Positions 42,958-50,944 of a stretch of DNA of 64,000 bases are shown one piece after another; the stretch's first letter is position 1; each line of letters begins with the position of its first letter. The stretch is from Mesorhizobium sp. GbtcB19 (GTDB taxonomy: Bacteria; Pseudomonadota; Alphaproteobacteria; Rhizobiales; Rhizobiaceae), in the NCBI RefSeq assembly GCF_019091085.1, contig NZ_JAGXJY010000010.1, forward strand, positions 124,001 through 188,000. Reading direction: 5' to 3'. The notes under the pieces are model-generated. The model was given only the letters and a program-made list of their open reading frames with translations. It ran no database searches and had not been told where the DNA came from. Made by a program: the position numbers and the translations under genes.

Positions 42958-43710
42958 ATGGCCGAAACATCAATCGAATGGACTGACGCGACGTGGAATC
43001 CGGTTGCCGGATGCACAATCCTCACGGCAGGGTGCACTAACTGCTACGCGATGCGTATGGCCGCCCGCCTTGAAGCGATGGGTGTTGAGAAATACGCAGG
43101 GCTGACGCGGAAAAGTGGCAGCCGTGCAAAGTGGACCGGCAAGATAAGGCTTGATGCGACAGCGCTCGAAATTCCTGCTTCGTGGAAGAAGCCTCGCCGC
43201 GTTTTCGTGAATTCGATGTCGGACCTTTTCCATCCAGATGTGCCAAAAGACTTCATTCGCAAGGTTTGGCGCGTCATGGAAATCACCCCGCGCCACACGT
43301 ATCAGATCCTGACAAAGCGGCCAGATAGGATGGCTGAAATCCTGTCGGCAGATAGTTTCAAAGTACTGCCAAACGTCTGGCTCGGAACGAGCGTAGAAGA
43401 CGGTCGTGTGCTTTACAGATTGGATGAACTTCGATCTGTCCCGGCGGCCATCAGATTTGTGTCTTATGAGCCGTTAATAGGCTCCGTAGCGGGCGGAAGC
43501 CTGGCAGGTATTCATTGGGCGATTGTCGGCGGAGAGAGTGGTCCGAACGCCCGCCCAATGGACCCAATTTGGATCGATGAGATTTTTGATCAATGTACTG
43601 ATGCTGATGCAGCCTTCTTTTTCAAACAATGGGGCGGGAAGAACAAGAAAGCGACGGGACGGACCTATCGGGAGCGCTTGTGGGATGACCTACCAGAATT
43701 GAGAATGTGA
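42958..43710 (+). CDS. DUF5131 (phage Gp37/Gp68) three-Cys-motif protein
   Basis: A 250-residue protein of the family known from phage Gp37/Gp68. Near the start, SIEWTDATWNPVAGC leads into three cysteines, C19-x6-C26-x2-C29 (GCTILTAGCTNCYA), a motif like the iron-sulfur site of radical SAM enzymes. Later family blocks are RVFVNSMSDLFHPDVP, TYQILTKRPDRMAEIL, PNVWLGTSVED and WAIVGGESGPNARPM. The gene is AT-rich compared with its neighbours. It converges on and overlaps tcmP, its usual genomic partner, by 46 bases. Enzymatic activity is not established. Confidence 0.9.
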   Translation: MAETSIEWTDATWNPVAGCTILTAGCTNCYAMRMAARLEAMGVEKYAGLTRKSGSRAKWTGKIRLDATALEIPASWKKPRRVFVNSMSDLFHPDVPKDFIRKVWRVMEITPRHTYQILTKRPDRMAEILSADSFKVLPNVWLGTSVEDGRVLYRLDELRSVPAAIRFVSYEPLIGSVAGGSLAGIHWAIVGGESGPNARPMDPIWIDEIFDQCTDADAAFFFKQWGGKNKKATGRTYRERLWDDLPELRM

Positions 43711-44582
43711 GAAGCCATCTTCGTCGCCAACTTCACAGCTGCCGAGCTAGTGTTCGAGACCGCAAAGAACAGCGACGCAAGCGGCGCACCGTTTTTATGA
43801 TGAAGCCGAACCGGATCAAGGACCGTACCTTTGAAAGCGGTTTCGAGGCGTTCCTTCACATAAGCCTCAATTGCGTTGACATCAGCTCGGCGCACTGCCT
43901 GCCCTTGCGTTTCGAAAATGTCCTCAGGTGCAGTTTGATGATTATACCAACGGGAACGCCAATCGGTTGCACCCAGGACCCTATCTAGACTTGCTTGTTT
44001 GCTAAGGTCGAGTTTTGCCGGATCATGCGGAGCATTCCTATAGAGACCGGACAGCGGGAAGAAATACCAACAATCTAGTGCCTCGGTCTTGGCAATTGCT
44101 TCCACCGTCTGCCAAGACACCTCCATGCCATATGGATCTAGAAAGATAACACCACGTATTCCACGGCCAACAATTTCAGAGCCCCGCCAAGGGGTATTCG
44201 TGCACAAACGCTGCACGAGCTTGTTAGCGTCACCATTTCGGACGATGATTTTGCGATCTGGATACTCATCAACCAGAGTTTGAAGTTCCGAAAACCGGGA
44301 CGTGTCTTGCTCAATTAGGACAATTGAATGCATTGGCGGCTCGATCTCGATCGCGATCCGCGCCGATCCTGGCGTCGTTATTTCCTCTGGCTCTGCAAAA
44401 TCGGGTCCGAACAGCGGCAAGCCGGGATGTACTTCGGTGCGAGTACCAGAGCCGGCAAACGCGTCAATGTAGATGCAAGCGAACTGCTGATTTTGAAGCG
44501 CAATCGAAAACGCCTGCAAATACTCTTTCAGACACCTAAGTTTTCTCGACGTATCAGGTCCACCAAAGACGTGTTTTGCCAA
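43665..44582 (-). CDS. tcmP: three-Cys-motif partner protein
   Basis: A 305-residue protein recognised as TcmP by its opening AKHVFGGPDTSRKLRCLKEY and its pairing with a DUF5131 gene. CIYIDAFAGSGTR (residues 36-48) resembles the SAM-binding motif I of Rossmann methyltransferases, and VIFLDPYG (145-152) resembles the DPPY-type motif IV of nucleic acid methyltransferases. Role unknown; methylation of a nucleic acid is inference. The start is TTG 44582: the frame is closed by TAA just upstream and has no ATG. Codon use is AT-rich, as in the partner. Confidence 0.88.
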   Translation of the reverse strand: MAKHVFGGPDTSRKLRCLKEYLQAFSIALQNQQFACIYIDAFAGSGTRTEVHPGLPLFGPDFAEPEEITTPGSARIAIEIEPPMHSIVLIEQDTSRFSELQTLVDEYPDRKIIVRNGDANKLVQRLCTNTPWRGSEIVGRGIRGVIFLDPYGMEVSWQTVEAIAKTEALDCWYFFPLSGLYRNAPHDPAKLDLSKQASLDRVLGATDWRSRWYNHQTAPEDIFETQGQAVRRADVNAIEAYVKERLETAFKGTVLDPVRLHHKNGAPLASLFFAVSNTSSAAVKLATKMASHILNSGRSSHKRSR

Positions 44583-44897
44583 TTCGAAACATCCCCATCC
44601 AGAACATTATCCAATCTGGAAAATGGATAGATGTCCAGACGCTCTAACATACATGAGAGGAAATAACGTCAAGCCTGTAAATCGCTCTTTCACCTCTATG
44701 CAAACTGCCCGGGAAGGTGCGATAGGGTGTTGACGAGCTCGGCACAGCCAGCTTTCCGCCTGCCTTGACCTTGTCACATCACGGGTTTAATCGGCTGCAG
44801 CACGCGGTCGGAGCCCTCATCCAAAGTGCCCGCTAGGGCAATCCGAATAATGCGTCCGTCTTGAACACACCTTTGACCCAGCAAGGGAGACCCGGCG
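44583..44897. other. intergenic region at the islet's right edge
   Basis: No gene is visible. The left part (to about 44700) is AT-rich like tcmP and should hold its promoter; the right part returns to GC-rich sequence and leads into corA. The switch happens near the TAGGGTGTT copy at 44723-44731. Confidence 0.5.
44723..44731. repeat. 9-base direct repeat, right copy
   Basis: TAGGGTGTT, identical to 42904-42912. The two copies enclose the DUF5131 and tcmP genes with their promoters, about 1.8 kb. No transposase or integrase lies between. Confidence 0.35.
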
Positions 44898-45872
44898 ATG
44901 ATAAAAACCTTCGTCGTGGACAATGATCGGCTGCGCCTCACCGAGGACCTCGCGGCGGACGGCGACAGGGTCGTGTGGGCCGACCTCTTCAATCCGACCA
45001 AGGAAGAAGAGGCGCGCATCGAGAGCTGGCTGGGCATCGCCATCCCGACCCGCGAGGAGATGGAGGAGATCGAGATTTCGAGCCGCCTCTATATCGAGGA
45101 CGGCGGCTACTTCATGACCGCCGTGCTGCCGGCGCAGACCGAAGCCGACGACCCGCTGATGTCGCCCGTGACCTTCGCGCTTGCCGGCAACCGGCTGATC
45201 ACCATCCGCTACCACGAACCCAAGGCCTTCAAGACCTTCCCGCTGCGCGCCGAAAAGGTGGCGACCGGCTGCACCAGCGGCGACACTATCCTGATCGGTC
45301 TCTTGGAAGCGATCGTCGATCGCCTGGCGGATATCCTCGAGCGCGCCGGCCGCGACGTTGAAGTGATCTCGCGCGATATCTTCGAGGCGCGCTCGACCAA
45401 GGCCTCCAAGCGCAACCGCGATTTCCAGGAACTTCTGAAAGGCATCGGCCGCAAGGAGGACATTGCTTCCTCGGTCCGCGACAGCCTGATCTCGCTGCAG
45501 CGCCTGGCCGGTTTTCTCGCCCATGTCGCGGCACAGACCAAGATGAGCAAGGATGTGCGCGCCCGTATCAAGACGCTGTCGCGCGACGTGCTGTCGCTCG
45601 CCGACCACGCCACCTTCCTGTCGCAGAAGATCTCCTTCCTGCTCGATGCCACGCTCGGCATGATCTCGATCGAGCAGAACGCCATCATCAAGATCTTCTC
45701 GGTCGCCGCCGTCATCTTCCTGCCGCCGACGCTGGTCGCCTCGATCTACGGCATGAATTTCGACATCATCCCCGAGCTGAAATGGGAGTTCGGCTATCCT
45801 TTCGCCATCGGCCTAATGGTGGCCTCGGCCATCCTGCCTTTCTGGTATTTCCGCCGCCGCGGCTGGCTCTGA
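44898..45872 (+). CDS. corA: CorA-type magnesium/cobalt transporter
   Basis: A 324-residue inner-membrane ion channel subunit that assembles as a pentamer. A long cytoplasmic N-terminal domain is followed by two C-terminal transmembrane helices: FSVAAVIFLPPTLVASI, the selectivity motif YGMNF, then YPFAIGLMVASAILPFWYF and a basic end (RRRGWL). Start ATG 44898 follows AAGGGAGACC. No Mg-responsive leader is recognised upstream. Confidence 0.93.
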   Translation: MIKTFVVDNDRLRLTEDLAADGDRVVWADLFNPTKEEEARIESWLGIAIPTREEMEEIEISSRLYIEDGGYFMTAVLPAQTEADDPLMSPVTFALAGNRLITIRYHEPKAFKTFPLRAEKVATGCTSGDTILIGLLEAIVDRLADILERAGRDVEVISRDIFEARSTKASKRNRDFQELLKGIGRKEDIASSVRDSLISLQRLAGFLAHVAAQTKMSKDVRARIKTLSRDVLSLADHATFLSQKISFLLDATLGMISIEQNAIIKIFSVAAVIFLPPTLVASIYGMNFDIIPELKWEFGYPFAIGLMVASAILPFWYFRRRGWL

Positions 45873-45953
45873 TCGCGCCGCCCACTGGCTGGCTTACCAG
45901 AAAGGGCTTGACCAAATCGTCCTAGGCCTGCATCCGGGTTGCCCGATCTTGCA

Positions 45954-45998
45954 GCATGATCCCGAAAAGTGGGAACCGGTTTTCGGAGAAGATCATGC
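45954..45998. repeat. short rhizobial palindromic repeat, GCATGATC type
   Basis: Ends GCATGATC and GATCATGC pair, and CGAAAA pairs with TTTTCG inside. It is 45 bases long and lies 80 bases after corA. I recall near-identical units from other Rhizobiales intergenic regions; copy number is unchecked. Confidence 0.65.
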
Positions 45999-46011
45999 GC
46001 CAACAAAAAAG

Positions 46012-46054
46012 TTAGATCGTGGTGGCGCTTCGACGAAACGCCACCACGATCTAA
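46012..46054. repeat. perfect 16-base inverted repeat
   Basis: TTAGATCGTGGTGGCG (46012-46027) and its exact complement CGCCACCACGATCTAA (46039-46054) enclose an 11-base centre. The hairpin sits 14 bases after the preceding repeat and 21 bases before the first MaoC gene, so it is probably part of a composite repeat or shapes that gene's leader. Confidence 0.75.
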
Positions 46055-46075
46055 GGATTTAACCGGATTGCCGAC

Positions 46076-46537
46076 ATGACCGGAAAGACCTGGGCCTATG
46101 AGGATTTCGTCGAGGGCGCCTCGCTCGACCTCGGCAGCAAGGACGTAAGTGCTGCCGAAATCATCGAATTCGCCGGCGAGTTCGACCCGCAGCCGATGCA
46201 TCTCGACGAGGAAGCCGGCAAGGCAAGCATCCTCGGCGGACTTTCGGCTTCGGGCTGGCACACCTGCGCGATGTTCATGCGCATGCTGTGCGACGCCTTC
46301 CTGCTCGACTCGACCTCTCAAGGGTCGCCCGGCATCGAGCATGTGAAATGGAAGAAGCCGGTGCTGGCCGGCGACCGTCTCACCGGCAAGCTCACAATAC
46401 TTTCCAAGCGTCAGTCGAAATCCAGGCCGCAGCTTGGCCTCGTCGCGATGCGCAGCGAGCTTTTCAATCAGCGCGGCGAATCTGTCTTCGAGCTCGAGAA
46501 CACCGGCATGTTCCTGACCCGCGAGGCCATCGCATGA
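46076..46537 (+). CDS. MaoC family dehydratase (first of a pair)
   Basis: A 153-residue hot-dog-fold hydratase. It has the MaoC pattern FAGEFDPQPMHLDEEAGKAS, where Asp and His of the hydratase motif act on enoyl-CoA, then GLSASGWHTCAMFMRML. The end ESVFELENTGMFLTREA is typical of the short single-domain forms. Its stop overlaps the start of the next MaoC gene (ATGA), so the products may form a heteromer. Substrate unknown. Confidence 0.9.
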   Translation: MTGKTWAYEDFVEGASLDLGSKDVSAAEIIEFAGEFDPQPMHLDEEAGKASILGGLSASGWHTCAMFMRMLCDAFLLDSTSQGSPGIEHVKWKKPVLAGDRLTGKLTILSKRQSKSRPQLGLVAMRSELFNQRGESVFELENTGMFLTREAIA

Positions 46538-47004
46538 CGCTCGACGAATACTTCCTGATAGGCGAAACCGTCACGCTTGGCTCGCACACATTCGAGCCGG
46601 ACGAGATCAAGGCCTTCGCCAAAAAATACGACCCGCAGGTCTTCCATGTCGACGAGGAGGCGGCGAAGAAGAGCGTGCTCGGCGGGCTCTGCGCCTCCGG
46701 CTGGCACACCGCCGCCACCTGGATGAAATACAATCTCGAAAAGCGCATGGAGACCGAGGGCGTGCGCTGGACCGGGCCCGGCCCGCAGCCTGAATTCGGC
46801 CCCTCGCCCGGCTTCCGCAACCTCAAATGGCTGAAGCCGGTCTATGCCGGCGAGACGGTGACCTTCACGCGCACCGCGCAGGCGCACCGCCCGCTCGCCG
46901 GACGTCCCGGCTGGAACCTGCTCACGCTGCGCTCGGAAGGTTTTGACTCCACCGGCGACAAGGTCATCGAATTCGACAGCGCCGTGCTGGTGAAGGTGGG
47001 ATGA
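46534..47004 (+). CDS. MaoC family dehydratase (second of a pair)
   Basis: A 156-residue hot-dog-fold protein paralogous to the preceding one: FAKKYDPQVFHVDEEAAKKS (catalytic D and H), GGLCASGWHTAATWMKY, then FGPSPGFRNLKWLKPVYAGE. The start ATG overlaps the upstream stop by four bases. Paired MaoC-like subunits can form heterodimers in which one site is active; both motifs are intact here. A palindromic repeat directly follows. Confidence 0.9.
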   Translation: MTLDEYFLIGETVTLGSHTFEPDEIKAFAKKYDPQVFHVDEEAAKKSVLGGLCASGWHTAATWMKYNLEKRMETEGVRWTGPGPQPEFGPSPGFRNLKWLKPVYAGETVTFTRTAQAHRPLAGRPGWNLLTLRSEGFDSTGDKVIEFDSAVLVKVG

Positions 47005-47010
47005 GAGCCC

Positions 47011-47159
47011 TTCCCTTCTCCCCTTGTGGGAGAAGGTGGATCGGCGCGCAGCGCCGAGACGGATGAGGGGTGTTCCAGCGGAGTGAGACGCTGGCCTTCC
47101 CTGGAGCACCCCTCATCCGTCGCCTTCGGCGACACCTTCTCCCGCAAGGGGAGAAGGGG
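47011..47159. repeat. palindromic intergenic repeat, family B (second copy)
   Basis: Almost the same sequence as 7062-7233 (CCTTCTCCCCTTGTGGGAGA ... AGGGGAGAAGG), but with about 25 bases less in the centre. It fills the gap between the convergent maoC and apt genes and may terminate both. It contains no gene. Confidence 0.88.
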
Positions 47160-47166
47160 AAACCGC

Positions 47167-47712
47167 TCAATGCCCCTCATACCCGATCAGCGTCCGCACC
47201 GGCACACCCAGCGCTTCCAGCTTCTGACGCCCGCCGAGATCCGGCAGGTCGATGACGAAGCAGGCCGCGACGATGTCGGCGCCGATCTGCCTGAGCAGCT
47301 TCACCGCCGCTTCCGCCGTGCCGCCCGTGGCGATCAGGTCGTCGACCAGGATCACCTTCTCGCCCGGCGCGACGCCGTCCTTGTGCATCTCCATCTCGTC
47401 CAGCCCGTATTCGAGGCTGTAGGCCACACGCACGGTCTCATAAGGCAGCTTGCCTTTCTTGCGGATCGGCACGAAGCCGGCCGAAAGCTGGTGCGCCACG
47501 GCGCCGCCGAGGATGAAGCCGCGCGCCTCGATGCCGGCGATCTTGTCGATCTTCAGCCCGGCATAGGGATGCACCAGCTCGTCGATGGCGCGGCGGAAGG
47601 CGCGCGCGTCGCCAAGCAGCGTGGTGATATCGCGAAACAGGATGCCGGGCTTGGGGTAATCCGGAATGGTGCGGATGGCCGCAAGCAGCGTGTCTTCGAG
47701 CGAGGATTTCAT
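47167..47712 (-). CDS. apt: adenine phosphoribosyltransferase
   Basis: A 181-residue purine salvage enzyme that makes AMP from adenine and PRPP. It has FRDITTLLGDARAFRRAI, KIAGIEARGFILGGAVA, KGKLPYETVRVAYSLEYG and the PRPP-binding loop VILVDDLIATGGTA. ATG 47712 (MKSSLEDTLLAAIR) is the family start; the frame upstream is not conserved-looking. The stop lies against the family B repeat. PRPP would come from prs in this window. Confidence 0.94.
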   Translation of the reverse strand: MKSSLEDTLLAAIRTIPDYPKPGILFRDITTLLGDARAFRRAIDELVHPYAGLKIDKIAGIEARGFILGGAVAHQLSAGFVPIRKKGKLPYETVRVAYSLEYGLDEMEMHKDGVAPGEKVILVDDLIATGGTAEAAVKLLRQIGADIVAACFVIDLPDLGGRQKLEALGVPVRTLIGYEGH

Positions 47713-47856
47713 CGAGGCTTTCCGCGTGTCCGGCTGTCGGATTTGACGGCGTCGGCCATTGCTGCCCGACGCGACCGACAAGGGCTACCGCGATGTCGCG
47801 CCAGAGACAAGCACATCCGGCAAAGGATCGGCGCTGAACGGCCTTCGCCATAAGGA

Positions 47857-47880
47857 AAGGGCGCCCGCGAAGGCGCCCTT
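47857..47880 (-). terminator. terminator after the acid phosphatase gene
   Basis: AAGGGCGCC (47857-47865) pairs with GGCGCCCTT (47872-47880) around a 6-base loop, 24 bases past the phosphatase stop on the minus strand, followed there by TCCTTA. The poor T run makes it a weak terminator or a stabilising hairpin. Confidence 0.6.
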
Positions 47881-47904
47881 CGAAAAGTACGCGATACCCC
47901 GCAG

Positions 47905-48600
47905 TTACATGCCGAGATCCGAGCGCAGCTCGGAGCGCGCCACTTCGAACTCGGCCTTGAAATCGGGACGGTTGAGCAGGACCGCGGCGATCACGCTGCC
48001 GGAAATCTTGCCCATCTCGATATCGGACGGATAGTGGATGCCGCCGACCACGCGGTTATGGGCATATTCGGCCGCGCGCGCCATGATCTCGGCGCGCTTT
48101 TCCGGAACCATGTCGGCGAGGATGATGCCCATCATGGTGCCGACCGTCGCATGGCCCGACGGCCAGGAACCGGAATTCGACAGCTTCACAACCGGCTTGA
48201 CCAGATCGCTAAGCTGATGCGGACGCGGACGTTTCCAGACGTCCTTGGCCGGATCGACGACGGCGCCCTCGGTCGCCACGACGCGATCGAAGAAGGCGCT
48301 GAACTTCGGCAGCGTTTCCTTGTTGAACTTCGGCCCCATGACGTCGGCGAAGCGCCAGACATTCTCTTCGGCATCGGCGATGGCGCGCTTTTCCATCTCC
48401 GGCGTGCGCGTCACCTGCAGCGTCAGCACCTCGCCGAGCTCGGCTTTGGTTTCCACCGAATCATTGGCCGGCGGCGGCGGCAGGATCATCGTCAGGTCGA
48501 TGTCCTTGTTGGTGACGAAGGGCTGGGCGTCTTCGGCATGGGCGGCGTATCCGGTGATGAGCAGCAGGAAACCAGCCGCGAGCGATGCGTATCTTTTCAT
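47905..48600 (-). CDS. class A acid phosphatase / PAP2 superfamily protein
   Basis: A 231-residue secreted phosphatase. The signal peptide is residues 1-22 (MKRYASLAAGFLLLITGYAA). The PAP2 active-site set is present: K-x6-RP in KDVWKRPRP, the PSGH motif in GSWPSGHATVG, and R-x6-H-x3-D in NRVVGGIHYPSDIEMG. This is the class A nonspecific acid phosphatase pattern (periplasmic, broad phosphomonoester range). It stands alone between apt and petC. Confidence 0.88.
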   Translation of the reverse strand: MKRYASLAAGFLLLITGYAAHAEDAQPFVTNKDIDLTMILPPPPANDSVETKAELGEVLTLQVTRTPEMEKRAIADAEENVWRFADVMGPKFNKETLPKFSAFFDRVVATEGAVVDPAKDVWKRPRPHQLSDLVKPVVKLSNSGSWPSGHATVGTMMGIILADMVPEKRAEIMARAAEYAHNRVVGGIHYPSDIEMGKISGSVIAAVLLNRPDFKAEFEVARSELRSDLGM

Positions 48601-48691
48601 GGGGTGCGATCCTTTGATGAGGGCAAATCAGGATCGCCGCGCGCGATGACGGCCATGTGACATGGGTCCCGGATTGCGCGCGCCGGAATGC

Positions 48692-48714
48692 AAAAAGGGC
48701 GCCTTGCGGCGCCC
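48692..48714 (-). terminator. pet operon terminator
   Basis: On the minus strand GGGCGCC pairs with GGCGCCC around GCAA, followed by TTTTTG. It ends the petABC transcript 28 bases beyond the petC stop. Confidence 0.85.
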
Positions 48715-48741
48715 TCCGGATTTCTTGCGGTCGATGGCGCC

Positions 48742-49599
48742 TCAGTGCGCCACGTCGGCCCACACCCTACGCTTGGTCATGTAAACCAGCGCGCCGAATA
48801 TCAGCAGGAAGAACAGCACGCGGAAACCGGTCTTCTTGCGGTCTTCCATATGCGGCTCGGCGGCCCATGCCAGGAAGCTCGCCACGTCGCGGGAATACTG
48901 GTCGACGGTCTGCGGCGCGCCGTCGTCATAGGTCACCTGGCCGTCAGAGAGCGGCTTCGGCATCTTCAGCGACACGCCCGACATGAAGTACGGGTTGTAG
49001 TGCGTGCCTTCCGGGATGACCATGCCGGCGGGCGGTGTCTGGTCGTAGCCGGTCAGCAGCGAATGGATGTAGTCGGGGCCGCCGGCATCATACTGGGTGA
49101 AGATGTCGAAGACGAACTGGGGGAAACCGCGTTCGACGCCACGCGCCTTGGCCAGCAACGACATGTCCGGCGGAGCGGCGCCGCCATTGGCGGAAGCCGC
49201 GGCCTCTACGTTCGCGAACGGCGCCGGGAAATGGTCCGACGGCTTGCCGGGACGATCGAACATGTCGCCGGCATCGTTGGGGCCGTCATGGATCGTGTAG
49301 CTCGCCGCCAGCGATTTGATCTGGGCCTCGGAATAGCCGAGGTCCGACAGCGTGCGGAACGCCACCAGGTTCATCGAATGGCAGGCCGAGCAGACTTCCT
49401 TGTAGACCTTCAGGCCGCGCTGCAGCTGGCCCTTGTCATAGGTGCCGAACGGGCCGGTGAAGCTCCAGCTCATTTCCTTCGGTTCGTTGATCGGGAAATG
49501 CGTCGGTGCGGCGGCGTTGTGCGCTTCTTCGGCGGCCATTGCCGCGGTGCCGGCGGCCACAAGGCCGATCAGCGCCAGCGAGATGAGAATCTTCTTCAT
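48742..49599 (-). CDS. petC: cytochrome c1 of the bc1 complex
   Basis: A 285-residue haem-c subunit of respiratory complex III. Signal peptide residues 1-23 (LIGLVAAGTAAMAAEE), haem-binding VCSACHSMN (C-x2-C-H), the Met axial ligand in the YFMSGVSLKMPKPL segment, and a C-terminal membrane anchor (FRVLFFLLIFGALVYMTKRR). It passes electrons from the Rieske protein to soluble or membrane cytochrome c. Third gene of the petABC operon, 27 bases after petB. Confidence 0.95.
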   Translation of the reverse strand: MKKILISLALIGLVAAGTAAMAAEEAHNAAAPTHFPINEPKEMSWSFTGPFGTYDKGQLQRGLKVYKEVCSACHSMNLVAFRTLSDLGYSEAQIKSLAASYTIHDGPNDAGDMFDRPGKPSDHFPAPFANVEAAASANGGAAPPDMSLLAKARGVERGFPQFVFDIFTQYDAGGPDYIHSLLTGYDQTPPAGMVIPEGTHYNPYFMSGVSLKMPKPLSDGQVTYDDGAPQTVDQYSRDVASFLAWAAEPHMEDRKKTGFRVLFFLLIFGALVYMTKRRVWADVAH

Positions 49600-49626
49600 G
49601 CCAAATCCCCTTAGATTCTCTACCGC

Positions 49627-50928
49627 TCAGCCCTTGGTCTGTGGTGCCGCCGCGGCGCCGGCCGGATGTCCGCTGCCACCCTTGTTCTTTTCCAGCACCG
49701 CCTCGGTGATCGAGTTCGGCAGCCGCCTAGGCGTTTCGATCAGGCCGAGCACCGGCATGACGATCAGGAAGAAGGTGAAGTAGAACAGCGTCGCCATCTG
49801 CGCCATGAACACGTAGCTGCCTTCCGCCGGCTGCGAGCCCAGCCAGCCAAGCAGGATGGCGTCGGCCACGAACAGCCAGAAGAACAGCTTGTACCATGGG
49901 CGGTAGACCGCCGAGCGTACCTTGGAGGTGTCGAGCCACGGCACCAGGAACAGCATGGCGATGGCGCCGAACATGCACAGCACGCCGCCGAGCTTGGAGT
50001 TGATCGGGCCGATGTTGAAGGTGATGGCGCGCAGGATCGCGTAGAACGGCAGGAAGTACCATTCCGGAACGATGTGGGCCGGGGTCTTCAGCGGATTGGC
50101 GACGATATAGTTGTCGGCATGGCCGAGATAGTTCGGCAGGTAGAAGACGAAATAGGCGAACACGAACAGGAACACGATCATGCCGAACGCGTCCTTGATG
50201 GTCGCATAGGGCGTGAAGGCGACGGTGTCGGTCTTCGACTTGACCTCGATGCCGGTCGGGTTCGACTGGCCGACGACATGCAGCGCCCAGATGTGCAGCA
50301 CGACGACACCGGCGATCATGAACGGCAGCAGGTAGTGCAGCGCGAAGAAGCGGTTCAGCGTCGGATCGTCGACGGCGAAGCCGCCGAGCAGCAGCTGCTG
50401 GATCCAGTTGCCGACCAGCGGGATAGCGCTGAAGAAGCCGGTGATGACGGTGGCGCCCCAGAAGCTCATCTGGCCCCAGGGCAGCACATAGCCCATGAAG
50501 CCCGTGGCCATCATCAGGAGATAGATGATGCAGCCGAGGATCCACAGCAGCTCGCGCGGCGCCTTGTAGGAGCCGTAGAACAGGCCGCGGAAGATGTGGA
50601 TATAGACGGCGACGAAGAAGAACGAAGCGCCGTTGGCGTGCAGGTAGCGCAACAGCCAGCCGGAGTTGACGTCGCGCATGATCTTCTCGACCGAATCGAA
50701 GGCGAGATTGGTATCGGACGTGTAGTGCATCGCCAGCACGATGCCGGTCAGGATCTGCGAGACCAGCATGATCGACAGGATGCCGCCGAACGTCCACATG
50801 TAGTTGAGGTTGCGCGGCACCGGATAGGCGACGAAGCTGTCATAGATCAGCCGCGGCAGCGGCATGCGGGCGTCGAACCAGCGCTCGATACCGGTCTTGG
50901 GCGTATAGGTCGAGTGTCCCTCGCTCAT
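49627..50928 (-). CDS. petB: cytochrome b of the bc1 complex
   Basis: A 433-residue membrane protein with eight helices. It carries haems bL and bH through paired His in helices B and D (for example LLRYLHANGASFFF and NRFFALHYLLPFMIAGVVVL) and quinol site residues including GYVLPWGQMSFWG and PEWYF. It oxidises ubiquinol at the Qo site and reduces quinone at Qi. The C-terminal about 20 residues are Gly/Ala/Pro-rich. It is a separate polypeptide from cytochrome c1 (not fused as in Bradyrhizobium). Petite spacing to petA (16 bases) shows an operon. Confidence 0.96.
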   Translation of the reverse strand: MSEGHSTYTPKTGIERWFDARMPLPRLIYDSFVAYPVPRNLNYMWTFGGILSIMLVSQILTGIVLAMHYTSDTNLAFDSVEKIMRDVNSGWLLRYLHANGASFFFVAVYIHIFRGLFYGSYKAPRELLWILGCIIYLLMMATGFMGYVLPWGQMSFWGATVITGFFSAIPLVGNWIQQLLLGGFAVDDPTLNRFFALHYLLPFMIAGVVVLHIWALHVVGQSNPTGIEVKSKTDTVAFTPYATIKDAFGMIVFLFVFAYFVFYLPNYLGHADNYIVANPLKTPAHIVPEWYFLPFYAILRAITFNIGPINSKLGGVLCMFGAIAMLFLVPWLDTSKVRSAVYRPWYKLFFWLFVADAILLGWLGSQPAEGSYVFMAQMATLFYFTFFLIVMPVLGLIETPRRLPNSITEAVLEKNKGGSGHPAGAAAAPQTKG

Positions 50929-50944
50929 CGAAATATCCCCTGCC

